A DNA stretch of 21,707 bases. Origin: Lachnospiraceae bacterium. GTDB taxonomy: Bacteria; Bacillota; Clostridia; Lachnospirales; Lachnospiraceae. The stretch's first letter is position 1; each line of letters starts with the position of its first letter. The translations under genes and the position numbers were made by a program. The stretch spans positions 1-21,707 of the forward strand of contig VSNR01000067.1 of the NCBI GenBank assembly GCA_009774345.1. Reading direction: 5' to 3'. The notes under the pieces were generated by a model, which was not told where the DNA came from, made no database searches, and saw only the letters and a list, made by a program, of their open reading frames with translations. Positions 13,655-20,131 of this stretch are shown one piece after another.

Positions 13655-15295
13655 TCATGTAAAGGGTGTAAAGCCTTTTTCGCCATCCATACGCAGGATT
13701 CTATCTGCGATATGTAATGTAGAAGCCTTATGTGTAATCAGCAGAATGCATTTTCCTTCCTGTTTCAATGTTACAATGCTATTCAATATTTTTGATTCCG
13801 AATCAGCATCCAAAGCTGCCGTGGGTTCGTCGAAAATATATATGGGTGCATTTTTTAACAGCGCACGGGCTATAGAAACCTTTTGCTTTTGCCCACCCGA
13901 CAATTGCTCTTTGTTTTCATCAATATTCCTCTGTAAAAAAACTTCTGTATCTGTTGTAATTCCAGCCATTTCGGCGGCATGGGTGATTTCCTCCTCTGTT
14001 GCATTCAAATTTCCATATTGTATATTATCATAAACGGTAGTGGGAAATACATCATTATACTCTGGCGAATACGCAATATAATTCCGCAGCGTATGCAGAG
14101 ATAGATTTTTACAGTTTTCTCCACCAATATATATTTCCCCCTGATAATCTATCATCTGCATCAGCGCCTTAACCAATGTAGATTTTCCGCTGCCGCTTTC
14201 TCCAATGATGCCAACGCACTCTCCGGGAAATGCAGTGAATGAAACATCTTTGAGAACAGGGTGATTACCATATGAAACAAAAACATTTTGAAATGTTACA
14301 GAAAAATTATCTGAAACGTTTCCACACCTGCATACATCCTCTTCTGTCCATTCTTTTTCACAAGACAGAACCGCATTCACCCGATCAAAAGATAAGGAAT
14401 GTTCACTGTAATGGACAAAAGAAGCTGCAAAATTTTGTGTGTACATCATAAAGCAACGACATAACTGATGAATAAATAAAACAACAGAAACATTCGTATA
14501 CCCGCATGCTGCCATGATGCATGCTATGGGGGTCAAGAAATAAATACAGCCAGTGGCAACTGCGTCAGATGTCAATAATTTCATTGCCGCTAACCGTACC
14601 ATCCTGCATTCTTTCTTATAAAGATAATCGGTTGCTTCACTCGTCTTTTGGCATATCACCTTCTGCGCAGCGTATTGGCGGATACTCATCTTCCCTTTTA
14701 TGGCATCGCTGTAATAAGATAGATACGTTTCTTTTGCCTGCAAAATCTCCGCCTGTACATATTTCATTCTGCGTACAAATAAAAGATTCAACAGGATAAC
14801 CGTTATACCCAGAAAAATCATAAGAAATCCTATCCGAACATCAGCCAGCAAAACGGCAGCAATGTACCCTGTTCCAACAATCAGCGGATAAATCACTCCA
14901 AAAATATCATAAGAAACAATCTGAGCACTTTGCTCAACATCCGTGTTGTATCGTGTAATATATTCTCCTTGATTTCGCTTTTGTATGTTTTTTAGCGGTG
15001 TACGCACAATACTATTATAAAAATCATATCTCAATTCATTTTCTGTAGAAACGAGAAACAGTGAAAAAATATATAAACCGATATCATCTATGCACGAAAA
15101 CAGCAGCAAAACAGGCAATGCAAGCAAAAGCATTTTAGAAATTTCCCGAAATGATGTCTGATGTATTGTAATTGTTGCAACATAATCTTGCAGTATCTTG
15201 GCAAAATATATATTTGCAGCCGTACTGAAAAATGCGGGAAACAACATCCCGAATAACCATAACGCCCAATGTTTACGAATATATTTTATCATCAT
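13655..15295 (-). CDS. ABC exporter half-transporter, canonical LSGGQ subunit
   Basis: This is a membrane plus ATPase fusion of about 546 residues: six predicted helices in the first 300 or so residues, then an ATPase domain. Counted from the 15295 start, Walker A GESGSGKST is at about 365, the signature LSGGQKQKVSIARAL at about 465, Walker B IYIFDEPTAALD at about 485, and the switch His in LLITHKAS. The Q-loop Gln appears replaced by Glu (SPEYNDVF). It pairs with the overlapping upstream gene to form a heterodimer exporting an unknown substrate (drug, peptide or lipid). The start at 15295 (or the adjacent ATG at 15292) is preferred because AAAGGAAGG sits just before it; an ATG at 15313 lacks a ribosome binding site and is itself part of that site. 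Confidence 0.92.
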   Translation of the reverse strand: MMIKYIRKHWALWLFGMLFPAFFSTAANIYFAKILQDYVATITIHQTSFREISKMLLLALPVLLLFSCIDDIGLYIFSLFLVSTENELRYDFYNSIVRTPLKNIQKRNQGEYITRYNTDVEQSAQIVSYDIFGVIYPLIVGTGYIAAVLLADVRIGFLMIFLGITVILLNLLFVRRMKYVQAEILQAKETYLSYYSDAIKGKMSIRQYAAQKVICQKTSEATDYLYKKECRMVRLAAMKLLTSDAVATGCIYFLTPIACIMAACGYTNVSVVLFIHQLCRCFMMYTQNFAASFVHYSEHSLSFDRVNAVLSCEKEWTEEDVCRCGNVSDNFSVTFQNVFVSYGNHPVLKDVSFTAFPGECVGIIGESGSGKSTLVKALMQMIDYQGEIYIGGENCKNLSLHTLRNYIAYSPEYNDVFPTTVYDNIQYGNLNATEEEITHAAEMAGITTDTEVFLQRNIDENKEQLSGGQKQKVSIARALLKNAPIYIFDEPTAALDADSESKILNSIVTLKQEGKCILLITHKASTLHIADRILRMDGEKGFTPFT

Positions 15296-17018
15296 TTGCC
15301 ACCTTCCTTTCATAAAGGTTTTGATACAGTCCGCAGTTTTGTATCAATTCGGCATGTGTGCCAAAAGCTGCTATTTTTCCATAATCTATAACGAGAACTT
15401 TCTGAAAGCGACAGACTTCTTCCAAATCATGTAAAATAACCAGCAATGTTTTATCAGCACAATCTTCAAACAGATAGTTCCAAATGGCATTGGCTGTATC
15501 AGAATCTAATGCGGAAGCAGGTTCATCAAGCAGAAAGATCTCTGTGTTTCTATAAAAAACTCTTGCCAAATTAATGCGCTGCATCTGACCATTTGAAACA
15601 GGCTGAATCGTTGTATTTATTTCCGTATCATATCCATGAGCCAAAGTCTGAATAAAGGAATCCAACTGCGCATTTTTGCAGGCAGTCATTATTTCCGCTT
15701 TACTTCCGTCTGAGTTTGCTATTTTTATATTGTCCTCTAATGTTGCATGGAAGAGAAATGCCTCTTGTGTTGCTGCTGTAATATGATTTCTTAAATATTC
15801 AGGGGAAAGCGACGCAAAATCCATTCCTCTGAAATAAATATGGCCTTTTTTGGGCGTATATAATCCGCTGAGTAATTTGAACAAAGTTGTTTTACCGCAG
15901 CCGCTTAAACCCACAACTGCAATTTTCTCTCCCTGATGAACACAGAAGCTAATATCCCGCAAAATGGTTGTGTTTCCATATGAAAAAGTAAGTTTCCGCA
16001 CTTCAATAATTGGCAACTTCCGTTCATATAAATGATTTGACAACTGCTGCCTGTTCTGTAGTACAGTCTCCTCTGGCAGTGCAAAAAGTTTTTGGATACG
16101 ATACACCCCTGCTTTTGCAGCCGGCAGATAAAGTGGAATATTACCAACAATTTGAAGCCCTTCCCCAACAAGCTCTGTACACAGAATAACACTTGTCAAT
16201 CTGCCTACTGTCATCTGTCCCCTGTCAATAAAATATGCACTCAAAAGTAAGAGTAAAATTCTGCTGATATGACCATAACATCGTCCAAATTCCTCTGTCA
16301 GTTTCTCGTAAAACATTCGCTTCTTGCGTATTTTCTTATATTGGTCCAATTCCTCTTTGTGTTTTTTCCGAAACAGCTGTTCAAGTTGAAATGCTTTGAT
16401 TATCATTACAAATCGAAGGGATTCCGTAAAGTAAGAGAGCACTCTGGCATATGCTTTCTTTTCGTTATTATGAAATGGAGAGAGTTTTCGGGCAAAGAAT
16501 ATATTAGGAACGGCATTCAGTGGTATCAAGCATAAAGCAAACAGTGCAAATTTCCAATTGCACCATCGAAACAAACAGACAGGGACAAGACAAAAACATA
16601 TGGGCAAAAATCCAGACTTCATTATCAGTCCAAACCAGTTTTTTATACTGTCGATATCCTTGGTAATCATGGCAAGCAGTTCTCCGTCATCCACTTGTTC
16701 CATTGCGTGATACTGTGCAGAGCATACTTTCATTCCAATACGTATCTGGACGCAACGTGATAATCCTGCTTTAACTTTACCGCTAAAAAAGGTAAATAAG
16801 GCTGTTCCAAGTATATAAAGCATTGTGCTGACCGCTATAGCTAAAAACTGATACATTGTTTCTTCATATCCCTTTTCAACCGCATCAATAACATCTCCTA
16901 AATGTTGTGCTGCCCAAAATTGAGCAACTGCCGTACCCAACGAAAGAAGTGTAATAAAAACAGTTTGAAAGTATATCTTTTTACCGTAAATATTTTTCAG
17001 AAATTTCAATATGTTCAT
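15273..17018 (-). CDS. ABC exporter half-transporter, degenerate-signature subunit
   Basis: The product has 581 residues: an N-terminal six-helix export domain, then an ATPase domain from about residue 335. Walker A is GLSGCGKTT, the Q-loop TQEAFLF is intact, the signature is VSNGQMQRINLARVF (Asn for the first Gly of SGGQ), Walker B is IFLLDEPASALD and the switch His lies in VILHDLEE. The start is ATG at 17018, with GGAGG at 8 nt; a TTG further up is part of that site. It overlaps its partner gene by 23 nt, as expected for two halves made together. Hairpin repeat copy C and an operator-like site lie just upstream, so control by the neighbouring TetR regulator is likely. The substrate cannot be told from sequence. 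Confidence 0.92.
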   Translation of the reverse strand: MNILKFLKNIYGKKIYFQTVFITLLSLGTAVAQFWAAQHLGDVIDAVEKGYEETMYQFLAIAVSTMLYILGTALFTFFSGKVKAGLSRCVQIRIGMKVCSAQYHAMEQVDDGELLAMITKDIDSIKNWFGLIMKSGFLPICFCLVPVCLFRWCNWKFALFALCLIPLNAVPNIFFARKLSPFHNNEKKAYARVLSYFTESLRFVMIIKAFQLEQLFRKKHKEELDQYKKIRKKRMFYEKLTEEFGRCYGHISRILLLLLSAYFIDRGQMTVGRLTSVILCTELVGEGLQIVGNIPLYLPAAKAGVYRIQKLFALPEETVLQNRQQLSNHLYERKLPIIEVRKLTFSYGNTTILRDISFCVHQGEKIAVVGLSGCGKTTLFKLLSGLYTPKKGHIYFRGMDFASLSPEYLRNHITAATQEAFLFHATLEDNIKIANSDGSKAEIMTACKNAQLDSFIQTLAHGYDTEINTTIQPVSNGQMQRINLARVFYRNTEIFLLDEPASALDSDTANAIWNYLFEDCADKTLLVILHDLEEVCRFQKVLVIDYGKIAAFGTHAELIQNCGLYQNLYERKVANDDKIYS

Positions 17019-17033
17019 AATTATTACCTCCAA

Positions 17034-17071
17034 TTATCGTGAAGGCCGAAAAGAGTAACCGCTCAACATAA
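17034..17071. repeat. Dispersed hairpin repeat, copy C (diverged)
   Basis: The 38-bp element runs from TTATCGTGAAGGCCGAAAAG to CCGCTCAACATAA. It has the same length and layout as copy B (4403-4440) and about two thirds identity, but weaker pairing (TTAT/ATAA, TGA/TCA, GG/CC). It lies between the operator-like site and the exporter ribosome binding site, in the leader of the transporter mRNA. Confidence 0.6.
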
Positions 17072-17077
17072 ATTTGA

Positions 17078-17092
17078 ACTGAACCATTCATT
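17078..17092. promoter_or_regulatory. Operator-like site upstream of the ABC exporter
   Basis: ACTGAA-CCA-TTCATT is an inverted repeat with one mismatch. TGAACCATTCATT (17080-17092) is identical to the site at 17830-17842 next to the tetR promoter. A TTGAAA on the minus strand (17091-17096) overlaps it, but no good -10 follows at the ideal distance. Repression by the TetR product is inferred. Confidence 0.6.
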
Positions 17093-17113
17093 TCAATTCT
17101 AGTGTAACAGTAA

Positions 17114-17130
17114 AGGTGCATGAAGCACCC
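17114..17130 (-). other. Small stem-loop between tetR and the exporter genes
   Basis: On the minus strand GGTGC-TTCAT-GCACC follows the tetR stop and is followed by only a short T-rich stretch. It may be a weak terminator or attenuator that lets part of the transcription continue into the exporter genes. Confidence 0.4.
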
Positions 17131-17134
17131 TGTT

Positions 17135-17800
17135 TCAAATCTGATAAGCCCGTTTCAGAATCCCCATACAAATTTCCTTTGCTGTATCTCTTGGAATGGG
17201 CTCATTTGGAATGGAAAGATTTGAATTTAAAGCCCACCATGTCAGTGTATTGGTTAAAAAAAGAACATGAGATGAAACATGTGTAAACTTCCGAATCTGT
17301 CCATACTCCATATACAGCCTAAGATGCTCCCCCAGTTTTTCAAAATAAGCCAATTTCTGTGGCCAATATAGTTCACTGAGTTCTTCAAGTATGCCTGCAT
17401 TCTTCTCAATATTGTCAAAAGCAAGGAGATAATCAGCAAACAGGTCAAATAACTCCTCCATGAGTATTATAAAATCTTTACAGAGTTTTCCCTTATCATC
17501 AGTAATATTCAGAACAGAGCCAAATACATTGTCAATCACTTTGGTTAATAATGCAATCAGCTTAGGTGACTCTATCGGCTTAATGGGGAAAGAGATTTCA
17601 CTTGACAGATAATCTTTATCCAGTGTGGCGTAAATCACAAATGAAAGCACAGCATCCTTGCCTGTAAATGCGGAATACATGGTACCTACTGCAATTCCTG
17701 AGGCTTTTGCAATTTCCGCCATCTTTGTATTTGCATAGCCGTTTTGATTAAAAAGACGACCTGCCTCTGCGTATATTTTTTGTAATTTGGTATTATTCAA
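17135..17800 (-). CDS. TetR-family transcriptional regulator
   Basis: The 221-residue protein has a TetR N-terminal DNA-binding domain (about 5-50: IYAEAGRLFNQNGYANTKMAEIAKASGIAVGTMYSAFTGKDAVLSF) and a helical ligand-binding region without a recognised signature. It most likely represses the ABC exporter encoded downstream and its own gene: the same 13-bp core TGAACCATTCATT occurs at its promoter and upstream of the exporter. The start is TTG at 17800, supported by GGAGG 8 nt upstream. A consensus promoter with the operator just after the -10 fits autorepression. The ligand is probably a substrate of the exporter, but it is unknown. Confidence 0.9.
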   Translation of the reverse strand: MNNTKLQKIYAEAGRLFNQNGYANTKMAEIAKASGIAVGTMYSAFTGKDAVLSFVIYATLDKDYLSSEISFPIKPIESPKLIALLTKVIDNVFGSVLNITDDKGKLCKDFIILMEELFDLFADYLLAFDNIEKNAGILEELSELYWPQKLAYFEKLGEHLRLYMEYGQIRKFTHVSSHVLFLTNTLTWWALNSNLSIPNEPIPRDTAKEICMGILKRAYQI

Positions 17801-17827
17801 AATGAGTTCCTCCCTCTCCGTATTTAA

Positions 17828-17842
17828 AATGAACCATTCATT
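17828..17842. promoter_or_regulatory. TetR autoregulatory operator (predicted)
   Basis: AATGAA-CCA-TTCATT is a perfect 6-bp inverted repeat with a 3-nt centre. It starts three bases after the tetR -10 element on the minus strand, so a bound repressor would block transcription initiation. Its core recurs at 17080-17092. Confidence 0.7.
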
Positions 17843-17845
17843 CTA

Positions 17846-17873
17846 ATTATATCGTATATTTTTCTTTTGTCAA
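17846..17873 (-). promoter_or_regulatory. Consensus promoter of tetR
   Basis: TTGACA (17868-17873) and TATAAT (17846-17851), both perfect, are spaced by 16 nt on the minus strand. The -35 overlaps the stop codon of the broken DUF6578-like gene. Confidence 0.8.
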
Positions 17874-18292
17874 GTCAAATCAAGCCTTTCCTCTTCTGCC
17901 TGCCTAATAACAGGTCTGACCGTATACTCCGTTATGTCAACAATATATGCGCTTGGTATCATATCATCGAGTTTTGCTTCAAACCCTTCTGCGTGTTCTG
18001 CCTCAACTGTTTCTCCGCTGACAGGGACTAACAATCGAGGATGCTCTTCTGACGGCATATATTTCTGATACAATATTTTTATCGTCTGCACTTTTCCCTC
18101 TAAAACAAGGATGCCCTGTCAATCCGAGCTGTGCGCTTCATAATAATAGTCTGTTTTCCAACTGTCATCAGGGCTGTTTAGCTGTTCTATTTTTTCGTAT
18201 CTCTCAACGAACCATTTCACGGTATCTCCTACCGAAAATGGTGTTCCGCAGCACTCCATCTGCCAACAATCATAAGTTACGGTACAGTTCAT
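17870..18292 (-). pseudogene. DUF6578-like gene interrupted by one in-frame TGA
   Basis: Translation from ATG at 18292 (AGAAGGGGG 7 nt upstream) gives a 57-residue product ending EAHSSD at TGA 18119-18121. The same frame continues without shift as QGILVLEGKVQTIKILYQKY to a second TGA at 17870, a total of 140 codons. The N-terminal DCWQMECCGTPFSVGDTVKW resembles the DUF6578 family, whose function I do not know. The open continuation in the same frame, with normal composition, points to a recent nonsense change, for example TGG (Trp) to TGA. Alternatives are a sequencing error or two small proteins, with the second starting at GTG 18091, which lacks a clear ribosome binding site. Selenocysteine use is unlikely here. 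Confidence 0.7.
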
Positions 18293-18355
18293 TCTTATAC
18301 CCCCTTCTCCCTTTTGTGTGCTTCGACACACGGACTGGTCCATCGCTTGAAAATA

Positions 18356-18385
18356 ATTGTACCATATATTATGAAACGAATGCAA
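18356..18385 (-). promoter_or_regulatory. Promoter of the DUF6578-like gene
   Basis: On the minus strand TTGCAT (18380-18385), an 18-nt spacer and TACAAT (18356-18361) with an extended TG just before the -10. The leader contains a small GTGTG/CACAC hairpin (18316-18331). Confidence 0.5.
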
Positions 18386-18396
18386 CAATTCTACCA

Positions 18397-18413
18397 CTGG
18401 TTGAACTGACCAG
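18397..18413. promoter_or_regulatory. Possible operator between divergent genes
   Basis: CTGGTT-GAACT-GACCAG is an imperfect inverted repeat (one G-T) between the DUF6578-like gene and the XRE-methyltransferase gene. It could be a target of the XRE domain encoded next to it, but there is only one copy and no further support. No good promoter for the plus-strand gene was found. Confidence 0.25.
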
Positions 18414-18492
18414 AGAAACTAAACGACTCGGTTATGGATTTTTCATCTGTTTTATCGTAAAATGAAAGCAGACGACGCAAAGGAGTGATGCG

Positions 18493-19302
18493 ATGAATAT
18501 CGGAACTGTGATAATGAATAAAAGAAAGGCATTGGGCTACACACAACAGACGCTGGCAGAAAAGTTGAATGTTTCTTTTCAGGCGGTATCAAAATGGGAG
18601 AACGGCACGAATTATCCAGAGATGGATATGCTTCCTGTCCTTGCAAGGGTGCTGGGCACAAGCATTGATTCCCTTTTGGGATACAAGTCTTCTGTCGTTT
18701 CTGATTATGATAAGCGCTATAACACCGCAGATTATTATTGGGGAATCACCCCGAATACGCTATGTTATGAAATCATGAAGCTGCGTCCGCCGGTCAAACC
18801 GTTAAAAGTGTTGGATATAGGCTGTGGCGAGGGAAAAGACGCTGTTTTTCTTGCCCGAAACGGCTATCTTGTAACCGCTTTTGATTTGTCCGAAGCTGGA
18901 ATTGAAAAAGGGAAAAGGCTTGCTGAAAAATGTAATACAGATGTGGCCTTTTTTAAAGCAGACATCACTGATTTTCGTGTAAACGAGTCCTATGACATTA
19001 TTTTTAGCAGCGGGGTGTTTCACTTTATAAAACCGGAAATCAGAAAGGAAATTACAGAAAACCTAAAGAAATATACAAACCTAAATGGCATACATGCAAT
19101 CAATGTATTTGTGGACAAACCGTTTGTAGAAGTTCCACCAGACAAAGATGCCAATCGTTTTCGCTGGCATTCTGGAGAACTCTTTATGCTCTATCATGAT
19201 TGGAAACTGCACAAGACAGAAGAAATCATTTTTAACTGCAACAGCGGCGGAATCCCGCATCAGCATTGTATGAATATTTTAATAGCAGAAAGGATGTTGT
19301 AA
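18493..19302 (+). CDS. XRE-type HTH regulator fused to a SAM-dependent methyltransferase
   Basis: The 269-residue protein has two domains. The N-terminal helix-turn-helix (about 1-62) contains LGYTQQTLAEKLNVSFQAVS followed by KWENGTNYPEMDMLPVLARV, a classic XRE/Cro-CI fold. After a short linker, a class I methyltransferase (about 75-269) shows the SAM motif VLDIGCGEGKDAVFLARNGY, then VTAFDLSEAGIEKG, DITDF and IIFSSGVFHFI. The methyltransferase part resembles TehB-like enzymes, which methylate small molecules such as tellurite, but the substrate is unknown. The ATG has AAAGGAG at 7 nt. The HAD phosphatase gene follows by 4 nt, so the two form an operon. The fusion suggests an enzyme tied directly to DNA binding, or a regulator that uses SAM or the methylated product as a signal (inference). 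Confidence 0.88.
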   Translation: MNIGTVIMNKRKALGYTQQTLAEKLNVSFQAVSKWENGTNYPEMDMLPVLARVLGTSIDSLLGYKSSVVSDYDKRYNTADYYWGITPNTLCYEIMKLRPPVKPLKVLDIGCGEGKDAVFLARNGYLVTAFDLSEAGIEKGKRLAEKCNTDVAFFKADITDFRVNESYDIIFSSGVFHFIKPEIRKEITENLKKYTNLNGIHAINVFVDKPFVEVPPDKDANRFRWHSGELFMLYHDWKLHKTEEIIFNCNSGGIPHQHCMNILIAERML

Positions 19303-19306
19303 GACG

Positions 19307-20122
19307 ATGACAAAAACATTATATGTTACGGATTTGGATGGCACTTTGATGAGAGATGATAAAAGTATATCAAAGGAAAGTACAGACATATTGAACCGCC
19401 TGCTCAACCGAGGTGTAAATCTTACCTATGCAACGGCAAGGTCGCTCAGCTCCGCCTCCAAAATTACCCAAAATATTTCCTTCCATCTGCCTGTCATCAT
19501 CCGAAATGGAACGATTCTTGCCAACCTGCAGACCAACAGCGAAATCGAAATTTCGATGTTTGGTCAGGAATTGCAGCAAATAAGACAGGCTTTAGCTGGC
19601 ACCGCTATCCCCGGGTTCGCGACTGCCTATTTGGGTTCGGATGAAGTAAAATTATGCTTCGCTGGCAGAATGAATGAAGGCTTTCAGGATTATTTGCAAA
19701 ACCATTCTACAGATCAGCGTATTCATATGATGGATTCAGAAGATCAATTATATGAAGGGAAAACCTGTTATTTTACATTGATTGCCCCCAAAGATGAATT
19801 GCAGCCCCTATATGAGCGTGTAAAACAGATTGACGGAATCAATTGTATTTTTCAGCAAGACAAATACCGGTCAGAATATTGGTTAGAGCTCTGCCCGGGA
19901 AATGCCACGAAGGCAGCAGCAATCCAGCGGGTAAAACAGCTCTGTGGCTGTCAAAAAGTGATTGTATTTGGCGATTCGGCAAATGACATTTCCATGTTCC
20001 GCGTGGCGGATGAAGCATACGCGATGGAAAATGCGATTGACGGCCTCAAGCAAATTGCCACAGGAATCATCGGAAATAATAATGCAGACGGTGTGGCAAA
20101 ATGGTTAGAGGTACACGCATAA
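19307..20122 (+). CDS. Cof-type HAD-IIB family phosphatase
   Basis: This 271-residue cytosolic hydrolase has the HAD motifs: DLDGTLM (8-14, nucleophile and acid/base Asp), ATARS (motif II region), the Lys-containing stretch around GNATKAAA, and GDSANDISMF (metal-binding Asp pair). The cap inserted in the middle is the IIB type of Cof/YbiV-like enzymes, which dephosphorylate sugar phosphates or similar small metabolites. The exact substrate cannot be predicted. It starts 4 nt after the methyltransferase stop, with an AAAGGA in the end of that gene. Its 3' end faces the convergent AAA-ATPase-like gene with only 9 nt between them and no visible terminator. Confidence 0.92.
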   Translation: MTKTLYVTDLDGTLMRDDKSISKESTDILNRLLNRGVNLTYATARSLSSASKITQNISFHLPVIIRNGTILANLQTNSEIEISMFGQELQQIRQALAGTAIPGFATAYLGSDEVKLCFAGRMNEGFQDYLQNHSTDQRIHMMDSEDQLYEGKTCYFTLIAPKDELQPLYERVKQIDGINCIFQQDKYRSEYWLELCPGNATKAAAIQRVKQLCGCQKVIVFGDSANDISMFRVADEAYAMENAIDGLKQIATGIIGNNNADGVAKWLEVHA

Positions 20123-20131
20123 TACAATTCC

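Noticed and set aside
15905..16192. Minus-strand frame inside the ABC gene
   Set aside because: It is an alternative frame of the well-supported ABC transporter and matches no family.
18119..18121. Selenocysteine codon in the DUF6578-like gene
   Set aside because: No SECIS-like hairpin was evident right after the TGA, and a Trp-to-stop change explains it more simply.
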